Positions 1 to 12,068 of a DNA stretch of 64,000 bases are shown here, in pieces. This stretch comes from Tillandsia leiboldiana (Eukaryota; Streptophyta; Magnoliopsida; Poales; Bromeliaceae): the NCBI GenBank assembly GCA_029204045.2, contig CM055080.1, forward strand, positions 9,392,799 to 9,456,798, written 5' to 3'. Position numbers and translations under genes: made by a program. Within the stretch, counting starts at the first letter, position 1, and every line of letters begins with the position of its first letter. The notes under the pieces were generated by a model, which made no database searches, had not been told where the DNA came from, and saw only the letters and a program-made list of their open reading frames with translations.

Positions 1-52
1 AAATGGTGGAGGTGTATGATGTACACCCCTTTGGGATGTACATGTAGCATTG

Positions 53-55
<3 letters not shown>
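1..55 (+). mobile_element. Mutator-type MITE, right end only (copy A)
   Basis: This matches the right-hand end of the roughly 172-bp MITE at 23858-24029: a short stem around GTACACCCC followed by ATGTAGCATTGCTC. The left part lies outside the window. A (TA)n array starts directly after the terminal GCTC, so no target duplication can be read here. Confidence 0.7.
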
Positions 56-126
<71 letters not shown>

Positions 127-612
127 TCTAAAATTTGTATTGACATGGTGAATGGTGCATTAACATGCATGCGTGCGTGTGCATCACTGCCACCCTCAAC
201 GAAGACAATGGTGCGTAAAAATGGGCCATATATATATATATATATATATGCTAGCATTTCTACTACTACTATTTCCAAGACCTCAACTGCGTGTTACTTT
301 TTATTTAGTCACTATCCTGCCAAATTCGAATTTTGGAAACCTAATTTGAAAAGTAATTCTATTTATTTTGTAAGATGCTTGAGGTTGACATATATGTGCA
401 CATTATGATCAAACACATGTTACTATTACATTTTTAATTTTTGAATAAAAATAATATACCGTTAGTATAATAATAATTTTTTAGAGTTTAATTAGTAGAT
501 GGTTGATAAAATATTATAATCTAAAAAGTAGAAATAATTAAAAAAATAAATATAACAATAGAAAACTTAATAATACTAAATGTTTAGTACTATTGATAGT
601 ATAATAGACGAG

Positions 613-675
<63 letters not shown>

Positions 676-927
676 GATTACTATACTATAATTACTATTA
701 ATAACATCAAATTATTCATGCTATTAAGTTTTCGGCCTGCGGTTGGGATGATAATGACTCCCTAGGTTTTAGTGGATAGTCGGTGGAATAGTATAAGCTA
801 AGAGGTGGAAGTAGTCAAAATAATAAATTTAACGGCAAAAAATTTAATAGCACTTAAAATTAATAGATTTAATGGCGAAAAATTTGATAGCACTAAGTAT
901 TTAGTGCTATTGATACCATTATAGCTG

Positions 928-1009
<82 letters not shown>

Positions 1010-1167
1010 ATTGTAAGGTATATGATATCAAATAATTATAAAATTTTATTTTTAAAATATTTAAGTATTTCTAAAATTAACAATATGAATCATAGGGTCG
1101 AAAGCTTCAACCTCGAAGATGACTTATGAGTACGAGGATCATCATACTCATAATATTATAGTAGTAA

Positions 1168-1221
<54 letters not shown>
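56..1221. repeat. AT-rich intergenic DNA with (TA)n arrays
   Basis: Long perfect or near-perfect TA dinucleotide arrays lie at about 56-124, 226-249, 614-670, 931-1007 and 1171-1221. The DNA between them is AT-rich and has no credible exon. Open frames here are translations of the dinucleotide arrays (runs of Tyr-Ile) and are not genes. Confidence 0.9.
671..929. mobile_element. Degenerate (TA)n-flanked fold-back element
   Basis: This segment sits between two (TA)n arrays. Its right end carries GTGCTATTGATACC and TAGCTGGAC. These resemble the ends of the better preserved elements at 1674-1913 and 2630-2863 (GTGCTATCAATAGCATTCCAGC in the first). The left end is diverged. It is probably an old member of the same family. 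Confidence 0.4.
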
Positions 1222-1227
<6 letters not shown>

Positions 1228-1591
1228 TAGGATGCCATATCAAATTTATTTCTCAAAAGTAAGCAATGATTTGTTAATATCCTGGTTGAAATTTACTTGA
1301 TTACTACTGCATTCACAACCGTTTTACATATGCATTAAACAACCTCTTAAGATGTACTTTTAAAAAGGTACTTATAAATTTTTAATACTCGGATAAAAGA
1401 ATGAGCACCTAAAATAATAAGTATAAAAATTTTGTAGGCATTTTTTTCAAATTAATAGTTTGAGCATAATATGGATGGACGCCGCGTGAGCCCATCCATG
1501 CACCCAACTTTATTAGGTTTGAGAGAGAGAGAGAGAGAGAACAGTGGGGCGAAACATAGATGGGCGTCGCTTCCGCTATGCGACACCCATT

Positions 1592-1629
1592 AGTATCATT
1601 TCCAAACTAATTAGTTTGGAAATGATACT
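1592..1629. repeat. 38-bp perfect palindrome
   Basis: The sequence reads AGTATCATTTCCAAACTAA and then its exact reverse complement with no spacer. It could form a cruciform, or could be the closed ends of a deleted fold-back element. The flanks from 1222 to 1673 hold a short (GA)n run at about 1521-1540 and nothing I recognise as coding. Confidence 0.75.
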
Positions 1630-1673
1630 CATATATAATTTAAAGGATGAAAATAGTCAAATATATATATATA

Positions 1674-1913
1674 GAGTTGGGCTGGAATGCTATTGATAGC
1701 ACCAACCCAACTTTGCCACCCACTTTTTAGCCATTGGATCGCATTGAGATTCGTGCAAACTCTTTAATTAAAAAGAATAGCTTTTTACTTTTTGCTTTTT
1801 CTTTTTATTTTTTTTTTCATTAAAGAGCCTTCACAAATCTCAATGCGATCCAATGGCTACAAAGTGGGTGGCAAAATTGGGTTGGTGCTATCAATAGCAT
1901 TCCAGCCCAACTC
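1674..1913. mobile_element. 240-bp fold-back MITE inside a (TA)n tract
   Basis: The left end GAGTTGGGCTGGAATGCTAT is the reverse complement of the right end at 1894-1913. The inverted match continues inward through the GCCATTGGATCGCATTGAGA block, so almost the whole element is one long hairpin with a T-rich loop near 1780-1820. TA repeats lie directly on both sides. The arrangement recalls rice Micron, a MITE known to insert in (TA)n microsatellites. That kinship is an inference from the insertion site, not from sequence comparison. Confidence 0.75.
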
Positions 1914-2558
1914 TATATATATATATATATATATATAGAGGACCAATAAAAACAACCTAATTAAGCATTTTACCATATTTGTTTGAACTTGGCAAGACAG
2001 GAATGTTTTATTAATTTGAACATGATAATTAGTTAACCGTGTCAAAGGGCTGGTGGTTGATAGTTGGAAGTTTAGTTGCTTCACATTTTCAGCTAAGTTT
2101 ATTTTAAAAATAAATAAAGCGGGTAGTATGCTACCTTTCACTCTCTCTCAAAAAAAAAAAAAGAAAAGAAAAAAGGAAACATGTTCAATACTATTAAGTA
2201 AACAATCAACTGTAAGAACATGTTCAATACTATTAAGTAAACACATGCAGCAATTAACTGTATACAATATTCACGTAAATATATATTTACTTGACCTTTT
2301 GCTGCCAAGCGTACGTAGTGCCTATGTAGATAGTATCGAATCATTTCTACATTTAAAATTTTTGTGGGCTCAATTATGTAATAAAATTTTTTGAGGGGGC
2401 TAAATTAAAAAAACCCCTGTTAAGAGTAATTAGATTTTAAAATGCAACCCAAAATTCGTGGATAGGTCGTTAGACATATCCCATTAATTTCCCCATTACT
2501 AGCTAAACATGAAATTGATTTGTAAATATTTTCGTCCCATGCGCTTATATCATAGAAT

Positions 2559-2562
<4 letters not shown>

Positions 2563-2629
<67 letters not shown>
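2563..2629. repeat. (TA)n microsatellite
   Basis: An uninterrupted TA array of about 67 bp directly abuts the left end of the fold-back element at 2630. The DNA from 1914 to 2562 is AT-rich. It holds an imperfect direct repeat near 2180-2245 (CATGTTCAATACTATTAAGT twice) and no credible gene. Confidence 0.9.
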
Positions 2630-2633
<4 letters not shown>

Positions 2634-2863
2634 TAGGCTAGAATACTATCGATAGCACCAAGTCATTGGTGCTATCAAGTTTTTAGCCTTTGGATTAAAA
2701 AATGTGTGGTTAAGATGATAGTGGTCCCCTAGGGTTTATGGTTGGTTGAATAGTAAAAATCTTAGGGGATCACTATAATCCCAACCGCATGTTTTTTCAT
2801 CCAACGACAGAAAACTTGATAACACCAATTGCTTGTGCTATCGATAGTATTCTAGCCGGACTC
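2630..2863. mobile_element. 234-bp fold-back MITE inside a (TA)n tract
   Basis: The terminal inverted repeats are GGCTAGAATACTATCGATAG on the left and its reverse complement on the right (about 2841-2860). The interior has a second inverted block around the AACTTGATA motif. TA repeats flank both ends, as in the element at 1674-1913, and the terminal motif GCTATCRATAGYA is shared with it. From 2864 to 3182 the DNA is AT-rich with no recognised feature, apart from the 3' flank of the minus-strand gene that follows. Confidence 0.75.
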
Positions 2864-3182
2864 TATATATATATATATATAACATGAGTAAAACATATAT
2901 TTAGTTATTAATTTACATATGTTATGAATATTATTATCTTATAAACTTCAATATATATATAAATTAAACTACGTACAAAATCAAGTTCTCATGCATCCAA
3001 CCAAACAACTACGTACTGCTTCTCCATGAACTATATATATGTATATACATTAATTACTTATTATTCGTGCAATATTACTCAACAGAGAAAAGGAGAAGCA
3101 GCTCCATAATACATAGTTAGAGAAACGGGCATTTAATTAATTGCATTTTGCATGCATGCATTAATTTAATTTATAGCCTTGA

Positions 3183-3633
3183 TCAGCCGTGGTGTGGGCT
3201 ATGAGATCTCGGTGGATCGTAGTCGAGGTCAAAACCCAGATCTTCGTGATCATATTCGCGGTGCCGAACGTGCTGTAAAACGGCAGCGCGAGGCGCTCTC
3301 GAATCCTTCGCATCAGCAGTATCGCCGTTGTCGTCGAGAAACCGATCACCTTGAACAGATGACGGATCAGTTGGCTCGGCATGATGGGTGTCATTAGAAT
3401 TCATCTTAAGAGCATGCATGCAAGAGGGAGAAATAAAATATATGAGATTGAATGAGTGTTGTAGCAAAGTTAAGGTGATGAGAGGAGGTAAGTGACGTAC
3501 GTACATCGACGGAGTATTTGAAGGATGGATCGGTCGAGGAAGCGGAGCGGAGATGGCGGGTGCCATTGCATGGAAGAGGAGAGGGAGAAAGGAGGAGAGG
3601 GAGGAGGAAGAGAAGAAGGTGAGAGAAATGCAT
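3183..3633 (-). CDS. Secreted peptide precursor, RGF/GOLVEN (CLEL)-like
   Basis: Two exons, 3505-3633 and 3183-3404, are joined by a 100-bp intron (donor GTACGT, acceptor CTTAAG, phase 0) and give a 116-residue preproprotein. Residues 2-20 are a hydrophobic signal peptide (HFSHLLLFLLPLLL). The middle is variable and rich in D, H, R and S. The last 13 residues are DYDPPRSHSPHHG, directly after an acidic DLGFDL stretch. A C-terminal Asp-Tyr (the tyrosine sulfation site) followed by a Pro/His-rich tail is the mark of the RGF/GOLVEN/CLEL peptides, which are secreted, matured by subtilases and sensed by RGFR receptor kinases in root meristems. The tail ends HHG where the family usually ends HN. 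Other DY-starting peptides (PSY, CIF) fit less well. The family call is moderate; that this is a small secreted-peptide gene is fairly sure. Confidence 0.6.
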
Positions 3634-3710
3634 GTTGGGTTAAGTTGAGGAAGTGATAGATGTTTGTGACTTGAGAGTATTCTACTAAGTTAATTAGGAC
3701 CAAGTCTACA

Positions 3711-3716
3711 TTTATA
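3711..3716 (-). promoter_or_regulatory. TATA box of the peptide gene
   Basis: On the minus strand the sequence reads CTCTATAAATG, 78 bp upstream of the start codon at 3633. This is a plausible TATA position giving a leader of about 45-50 nt. The CACTA transposon begins at 3727, only 10 bp further upstream, so the core promoter survives but everything beyond it is transposon. Confidence 0.6.
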
Positions 3717-3726
3717 GAGATGGTTC

Positions 3727-3900
3727 CACTACAACAATATTAGCATTTAGCAACATATTTCTAGTAGCACTTAAGCATATGCCACTATTTATTTTATTTA
3801 GTAACACACAAATAAATGTGTTGCTGAATATATAAATTCACCAACATTATATAATAAATGTTGCTAAAGGCTACAATTACCGGCATATATTATTATATGT
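3727..3900. repeat. CACTA left subterminal repeats
   Basis: Several copies of motifs such as TTAGCAACAT, AGTAACACA, ACCAACATT and AATGTTGCTAAA occur in both orientations just inside the left terminus. In En/Spm elements such subterminal repeats are the TnpA binding sites needed for transposition. The DNA from here to about 6590 is AT-rich noncoding transposon 5' region with a (TA)n array at 4643-4712 and homopolymer runs near 4980-5050. I see no gene in it. Confidence 0.7.
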
Positions 3901-4639
3901 CACAATAAAAATTATTATTTAAAACTTGTATTCAAGAACAATTATATAAAATAATTATGAAAATTACATAATTTATTAAAATATTGGTAATTAATTAAAG
4001 TGTATGAAAACTTATTATAGTCAAACTACTTTGTCCATATGTACGGACTTATATATTTTGTAATTAACATATAGTTTCAAATTGAATCAAAGGTCATATA
4101 GAAATTAAAAGTTTAATTTTAAAACTTAAATTTTAAATTAAAAATTTTAATATCAAATTTTAAATTTATTTACAAATTAAAATGATTAATTTAATAATTA
4201 TTTAAGATTTGATTTAAATTTCAATTTACAATTCAAATATAAAGTTCAAATTTAAATTTGATTTTGAAACTAATTTTAGTAATGCATTACTTGATTATGA
4301 ATGTTGTTGTAAATTACATATTTGAATTTGTATTATTAATTTTAATATTTAGAATTAAATTTAAATTTCAATTAGAATTTTTTTTTATTTTAATTATAAA
4401 TGTAAGTTGTTTGTTTGATCAGTCAATTAAAACAACAAATACTATATTTTCTATTTTTAGTCATTAAATGAGAAAAGATACCGGAGATTAATCCGAATTC
4501 AAACCCAAATGCACCATGTTTAATCGATAGTAAATATATATTGGTTTGATTATGGTTTTAGAAAATAAAAATCCAACGGATTCAGGTTGGGATAATTTTT
4601 TTTCTGTACCCGATTTCAAAAATAAACTCATAAAAAAAT

Positions 4640-4721
<82 letters not shown>

Positions 4722-6589
4722 TATTTATTTTAATATTTACTATTTATAATTATGTAATATGCTAATTAATATGTAGCATATTAAATATTCTCGTTAAACT
4801 TTTTGATTTTATATATGAATTTTTATTTTTTTAAATTTGGATTAAGAGCCTTATTATAAGTCCTGAGATTAAATATTTTAGTTTCCGCCAAATGTTTTTT
4901 AAAGCCCGCCCTTTATTTCGGAGGGTTAAGTGAGGCATGGGTTAGGTGAAATTTAGGGTTCGAAACAAGTTAAAGTGGTTTTTTTTTTTTACTAGAGCAC
5001 TATTAGTTTTAGGGTAAAAAAAAAAACTATCAGTTTTAGGGTAAAAAAAAAAAACAAGCAACAAAGCTGCCGCCCCTTTGTAGGAAGAAAACACTAGGGC
5101 TGCACATGCGGCTTCTTCCTTGACTGGGTGGAAGTTTTTCACCTCTTGATTCTCAAAGGTATGGAACAAAATAAACAGATGTGTGGTTGTATATACTTTT
5201 TCTATTGTCATAGCTTAGGCCTTTTTAATTAACAAATGTTTGGTTGTGGTCCCCTGGTTGTGGTCCTCTTTGAGGAGAAATAATTTTTGGAGCTTTCTAT
5301 GGCACTTTCTTTTTTAATAAAAAATCTTTTTAGCTTTTTAATTGGATGGAATATAGCTTTCTAGTGGGTTGATTAGGGATTTTTTTTTAATTAATAGATG
5401 AACTAGAAAATTTTGCTCTCTTTGATTGCATTATTATTTTTGATTTAGTTATTTTTATATATTATATGCTTTTCTTAGTGTCGTTGGCTCAAATTAGTTT
5501 TAACTATTATTTGATTTTTGTAAATTTACATATCGTCCTACTAATTTGCCCCTTAATTTTTTATAAATTTTTATTAGATAGTGATAATCTTTATTCTTTC
5601 TTCCATATAAACATTGTTGAAGATGTATAAAGAATTTCTCCTATAGGGTTGTTTTGAAATAGACTATTACTAACTTATTAACTTCATATTAAATCTGAGT
5701 TGTTTAAGTTAGTTCAGTTAACAATTTAATTAAATTTGACAGTTCTATTTGCTATTAGCGTTGATTATTCTAAATTTTATTTACTAAAACTATATTAATA
5801 TCATTAATTTTGATGGAATAACTAAAATTCATGAAGTTAATTTAGAAGTTCTTGCCTTCATGTAGCTAGATGCAATTAAAAGTATATACTATCTTAGAGC
5901 CGTCGGCATCGCTTCTAAGCATATCATCACCGTTAACCTTGCCGTCGGGCCACTTGTCGTCGGCGTCGTTTCTAACCACATCATCGTTGTCGACCTTGCA
6001 TTGCACCCATTTGCCGTCATCGTGAATATCGTCGTCTACCTCTATATGTTTTGCGATCACTCCGGCACCAATACGTTGGAATATCTACTACTTTCTGACT
6101 CCCTATATCCTCATTGGCACTGGTATGCTATGAATTTTTGTCTCTATTTTGTTTCCCTGCTCCATGTTTCTTTACCTTTTCCTATTATATTAAGGATTTT
6201 TTTTTTTAACTAGTTTTGAATATAGTTTTTTAGGAATTAATTAAAATTTGGGTTTTAGGTTCTTTTTTCTACAATTAATTTCTTGCATAAATAACTGAAT
6301 GGTTGCTATACTAATTAATTGAATATTTGATATGTCAAAGCATAAGCATTACATGAACAATTCTTAGTATATTAGGCTTAATAGTCATTGATACATAGAC
6401 TCAAGTTTTGATCCTTTGAGGAGAAAACAAGAAACTTAATATTCCTTAGTTTTAAGAATCCATCGCTACTACTCATGCATTCTGATTTTAATTACTTTTC
6501 TTATACACTCATTTAATGATGCCTCTAACTAGATTCATTAAGGCTAACACTTAGTTTTCTTTATTTCTTACAGTACTAGCATTAATCCT

Positions 6590-9500
6590 ATGATAAGACT
6601 TGGATCAATGAACCAAGGTTTGGTTGAACTACTATGTATTATTCTAATAGTAGTAAATGCATAATCTGAACATATTAATTAATTGTCATTTAAAAATTAT
6701 AGGGCAAGTGAAAATATCTTCATGGAGTTATAGAGTTTCTTGATTTTGCTTTTCTCAAAGCATCTCGAGAGGGGTAATCCTTTGCCCATGTAATAATTGC
6801 AACAATCATTTTTGGAAAGATAGAGAAGCTATTCTTGAGCATTTGATTTGTGACGGTTTTTCAAAGAATTATATGCTGGGATTTATCATGGAGAAGATAT
6901 TTCTTCAGTTTCCTCTACACATCATTATGACAAAACGGATCCACTCGACGACACACATGCAATGTTGAATGACGCTTTTGGTAATATTCACGAAATTGAT
7001 GAAGAAATAGCACAAAAAGAATATGATTGGCATGAAAATCCTAATGAAGAGGCAAAGAAATTTTACAAATTACTTGAAGATTCAGAGCAAGAGTTATACC
7101 CTGGGTTGTAAGAGGTTTCTCAAAACTCGCTTTCATTATTCGATTGTTTCACATAAAGTGTCTTAATGGATGGAGCAATAGTTCATTCACAATGTTACTT
7201 ACTTTACTCAAAGAGGCACTTCCTGAGGGTGAAAACACTCCCAAGTTCATTTATGAAGTCAAAAAAAATCATTAATGACTTGGGGTTAGGGTATACTAAA
7301 ATTGATGCTTGCCCAAATGACTGTCAACTATATTATAAGGAGACGCTAATTCAGATTCATGTGCTATTTGTGGTACTTCACGATGGAAATCGACTGAAAA
7401 TGATGTAGAGAGTAATGCATCGGCATCTAGTAAAAGAAAGGCCAAAAAAAATTCCAGCCAAAGTTTTACGTCATTTTCCTTTAAAACCAAGGCTACAAAG
7501 ATTGTTCATGTCATCAAAAACATCATCACTAATGAAATGGCATCAAGAGCATCGAACAAATGATGGAGTTATGAGGATCCTGCTGATTCTCCCGCATGGA
7601 AAACATTTGACTTTAGAACACACGAGTTTTCTGCTGAACCTAGAAATGTTAGACTTGCTTGGCAAGCGATGGTTTCAATCCTTTCCGAACAATGAGCACA
7701 AATGCATAGTACATGGCCTGTTATTTGATGACCATATAATCTACCGCCTTGGATGTGCATGGAAGCAATCATATTATAATGTTGTCGTTGCTTTATTCCT
7801 GGTCCAAATGCACCTGGAAAATGATATTGATGTATATTTACAACCTTTACATTGATGAGTTGATGATCTTTGGCTAAATGGGTTGCAAACTTATGAGTGC
7901 TTCAAATAAGCAAAATTTCAGTTGCATGCTGCATTACTATGGACTTTAGTGATTTTCCCCGTATAGCTACTTATTGGGATGGGAGTACGAAAGGTCGTTT
8001 GGCATGCCCTTCTTGTAATGTAAACACAGAGGCACGCTATTTGAAGCACGGTTCGAAGTTTTGCTATATGGGGTCATGCGTCGATTTTAGAGAAGCGAAA
8101 TCACAAAATTTCGACGTGATAGAATATCTTTTGACGGAGGACCAAGAGGTTAGAGATGCAGCCACTTCTATTATCCTAGTTTCTCAGATAGAGGATCAGC
8201 TAAACAATGTCAAAAATGAATTTGTAAGTCAAAACCATAGATGTAAGGTAAGAAGGAGAAACGAGGACGAGATATTACGCCACACAATTGGTAAGAAAAA
8301 GATATATTCTTCTCTTTGCCATATTGGAAATAAAACCTTCTTATACAGTCATAATTTAGATGTGATGGCACATTGAGAAGAATATAAAATGATAATGTAC
8401 TTTGAGCATTACTAAATGCAGATGGTAGAACAAAGGATAAATAAAAGTCGCGTCTTGATATGCAGCTTATGGGCATTAGAAAGGTCACAGGTGCATTTGA
8501 GGGCAAAATGGAAGCAAACTATAGTTCCTTACAGCATATGCTGTTTCAGCTTTCTACAGAAGAAAAAGATATTTTTTTGAAGTTACCTAAAGTCTATCAA
8601 AGGTTCCTGATTAGTGGGTATTGCTGCAAATATTTCGAGATGCGTCCATATAAAGGACCGTAAGATTTGTGGGATTGAAAAGTCATGACATCACATATTG
8701 ACTTGCATCAACTACTTTCCTTTAGGTCTTCGTAGTGTTTTAACCAAAAAATGTAAGTTGTGCACTGATGGAATTAAGTGGTTTCTTTAGAGATCTATGT
8801 TCTCTAATCTCTCAAAGGGAAGGAACTTCAAATATTAGAATCCCTATAGGCCTTAACACTTTGTAAATTAGAAAGAATCTTCCCGCCGGCCTTTTTTGAT
8901 ATTATGGTTCATTTGCCTATTCATCTTGCATACGAGGCTAGGAATAGCCGGACCGGTGGCAATATCGATGATGTATCCAATTGAAAGTAATTAAATATTT
9001 TTTAATAGCTTAGTACAATGCGTGTGCGCGTCTATTAAAGCTCAACTATACCATCTTAGTTACCATCTTAGTTATTGGTATCTTACACTTAATAAACCTA
9101 TAGGTTCTTATGTACCTTGAAGTCCTATGTACTTACCGAAGTCACCCTGAAGTTCAATTGCGGAAGGGTACTTAGCCGAAGAAAGTTTAGCCTTTTGTTC
9201 ACAATATTTTCAAGGTGTTGAGGACAAGATTCAATCAACCACGAAGAACTACGAAGGTGATAGAACTACAAAAGCAATCCGTTATTTCCTTTGTCTCTAA
9301 ATGGCGAGCCATAGGACATGGTGAGATTTTGATCTAGACGAAACTTGCATGGCTACAAGCACATCGCTATGTCCTATTTATTGCGGACATTGTTTCTCCA
9401 TACCTTCAGTAATATGACTTACAACTCAAATTAATTCATTTTTTTCTTTACTAATATATGAAATATTGGACCCTAATTTTAATATTATTGTATTTACTTG

Positions 9501-10450
9501 TAGAAACATGTTGAAGCAATTAAGGTAGAAAGTGTCGAATGCGACACATGGAGGTTGAGCGTGTCCATAGTATTCAATAGTTCACGAATGGTTCAGAGAA
9601 CATGTAGTTAACAATCCTAACATTATTTAGTTAAGCATTTTATTTATTTATGGCTTAGGCACAAATAGAATACTTGTGACCTTTGGAGTTTTTTTTTTTT
9701 TTTTTGTGTGACTAGATTTACAGATTTACTTGAAGCAAGAAGTGATGTGTTTTAGAAGAATCATCTCATTGGCCCTGGTCCTCAAAGAGCTGCAAAGAGA
9801 TTTAACGGCTACATATTTATGGGTGTTAGATTCCACACTAGAGATCGTGAAACAAATAGAAAAACCCAAAATAGTGAGTTTTTATCACTGCTAGTAGCAT
9901 CCAAGTTATGCTAGTGCTATAAGATAAGAAGCCAATTACAGGAGATGTCACTATATTATGTGTCCCCTCATTGACATTATAGAATTGAACTATTATGAGC
10001 ATTTTTAAGTGTGTTGTTGTTTAATGTGATTGGGCAAATGTACACTCACAAGGCACAAGGATTAAGAAAGATGATTACGGGTTTCACTACTTGTAAACTT
10101 TAATCGACTATGTGTATTAATGGGAGCTGCGAATTATATATGAACCTTTCATATTAGCACTCAAGCGAAGCAAGTTTTCTATGTACAAGATCCTATCGAA
10201 AAGGAATGGCGGATCGTTGTTCATACAAAACCAAGGGATTTTTTTGATACAAGCAGATATTCTTACAGATGATATAGAACTTCAAGTGGATAATGAACAC
10301 CCCAAAAATATCATAATTAGATAGAACGAAGGAATTCAATTGGAATAGAAATGATGTCCCTGAACCTTACAATTGACACACCAATAATAAACACTTTGAT
10401 TTCAAGCAAACACCCTCACATAATATACCAATTGAGGAAGTAAATAATTG
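6590..10450 (+). pseudogene. TNP2-like transposase, frameshifted first copy
   Basis: The same exons as the transposase at 13954-17601 can be followed here: the transposase-associated N-terminal domain, the tnp2 core, then the DUF4218 and DUF4216 regions. They are broken by many one-base indels, starting with the start region (ATGATAAG where the other copy has ATGGATAAG). The longest open pieces cover only about 70-160 residues. One difference is not an indel: at 10283-10285 this copy has CAA where the downstream copy has the stop TAA. The breaks are most likely sequence errors, so this should not be counted as a separate gene. Confidence 0.8.
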
Positions 10451-10623
10451 ATTAATTGCTTCTATCAGTGTAGGTATAATCTTGATTTTTTTTTCAAAAT
10501 AAAATATTCCTATTAGTCTTATATTGTTTACCATTTATTAACATATGTTGTTTTTATATGCAAATCATAAGTTTTATCTCTACATAATTGATATTGTTAT
10601 CTGTTTCTTATATAGTGTCACCT

Positions 10624-10999
10624 ATGAGAAATAAAAAGGGTAAAGAAAGATTCAATAGAATTCATGTTTTGGCAAAAAGAATCCGATGAGATGTCTATTA
10701 GATCGGGATCACCTAATACATCATTCTTTGGCCAATACCAGTCTATTCATGTTGATCGCACAAAATGACAAATCCAACGCCATCACTTAACATGAACTTC
10801 ATTCGCTACCCTCATCTCAACTAAATATGGTAATTTGCACCAAGAGAGAATCATTTGCTCTAAACAAATACAATAGAGTTGGTATAGAACAGGTCATGAT
10901 TGTGGCAAGATCCAGCAACCTGAATCAAGTACGTAGTTAGCAACGGCAGCCATAATGAATGCTCACTACAACATGAAATTATCCAGTTGCTTCACAACT
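10624..10999 (+). pseudogene. TnpA-like gene, first exon of first copy, cut by gap
   Basis: This matches the beginning of exon 1 of the TnpA-like gene at 17936, starting at ATGAGAAATAAAAAGGGTAAAG. It has several frame-breaking indels and is cut off by the N run. The equivalent of 18291-22022 is present only once in the window. Confidence 0.75.
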
Positions 11000-11099
11000 N
11001 NNNNNNNNNNNNNNNNNNNNNNNNNNNNNNNNNNNNNNNNNNNNNNNNNNNNNNNNNNNNNNNNNNNNNNNNNNNNNNNNNNNNNNNNNNNNNNNNNNN
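11000..11099. other. Assembly gap, 100 N
   Basis: A run of exactly 100 N, the usual placeholder for a gap of unknown size. The sequence before it matches position 18290 and the sequence after it matches the element's left end at about 3732. The join therefore goes backwards in the element. Confidence 0.98.
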
Positions 11100-11996
11100 A
11101 AACAATATTAGCATTTAGCAACATATTTCTAGTAGCACTTAAGCATATGCCACTATTATTTTATTTAGTAACACACAAATAAATGTGTTGCTGAATATAT
11201 AAATTCACCAACATTATATAATAAATGTTGCTAAAGGCTACAATTACCGGCATATATATTATATGTCACAATAAAAATTATTATTTAAAACTTGTATTCA
11301 AGAACAATTATATAAATAATTATGAAAATTACATAATTATTAAAATATTGGTAATAATTAAAGTGTATGAAAACTTATTATAGTCAAACTACTTTGTCAT
11401 ATGTACGGACTTATATATTTTGTAATTAACATATAGTTTCAAATTGAATCAAAGGTCATATAGAAATTAAAAGTTTAATTTTAAAACTTAAATTTTAAAT
11501 TAAAAATTTTAATATCAAATTTTAAATTTATTACAAATTAAAATGATTAATTTAATAATTATTTAAGATTTGATTTAAATTTCAATTTACAATTCAAATA
11601 TAAAGTTCAAATTTAAATTTGATTTTGAAACTAATTTTAGTAATGCATTACTTGATTATGAATGTTGTTGTAAATACATATTGAATTTGTATTATTAATT
11701 TTAATATTTAGAATTAAATTTAAATTTCAATTAGAATTTTTTTTTATTTTAATTATAAATGTAAGTTGTTTGCTTTGATCAGTCAATTAAAACAACAATA
11801 CTATATTTCTATTTTAGTCATTAAATGAGGAAAAGATACCGGAGATTAATCCGAATTCAACCCAAATGCACCATGTTTAATCGATAGTAAATATATATTG
11901 GTTTGATTATGGTTTTAGAAATAAAAATCCAACGGATTCAGGTTGGGATAATTTTTTTTCTGTACCCGATTTCAAAAATAAACTCATAAAAAAAAT

Positions 11997-12068
<72 letters not shown>

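Larger units (their letters stand above)
3732..10999 (+). repeat. Error-rich first copy of the CACTA 5' two-thirds
   Basis: This segment matches 11100-18290 nearly end to end, in the same orientation. The differences are mainly one-base insertions and deletions, many of them doubled letters (for example CTGGGTTGTAAGAGG against CTGGTTGTAAGAGG). The density of indels rises after about 6700. It ends at ...TTCACAACT, exactly where the N run begins and matching position 18290. The pattern looks like an unpolished long read joined to a polished contig of the same locus, and not like aged transposon sequence. Confidence 0.85.

Noticed and set aside
16..408. 130-residue frame rich in Tyr-Ile
   Set aside because: It is a translation of (TA)n arrays across a MITE end.
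10955..11182. 75-residue frame running through the N gap
   Set aside because: It is an artefact of translating N; both sides are unrelated parts of the CACTA element.
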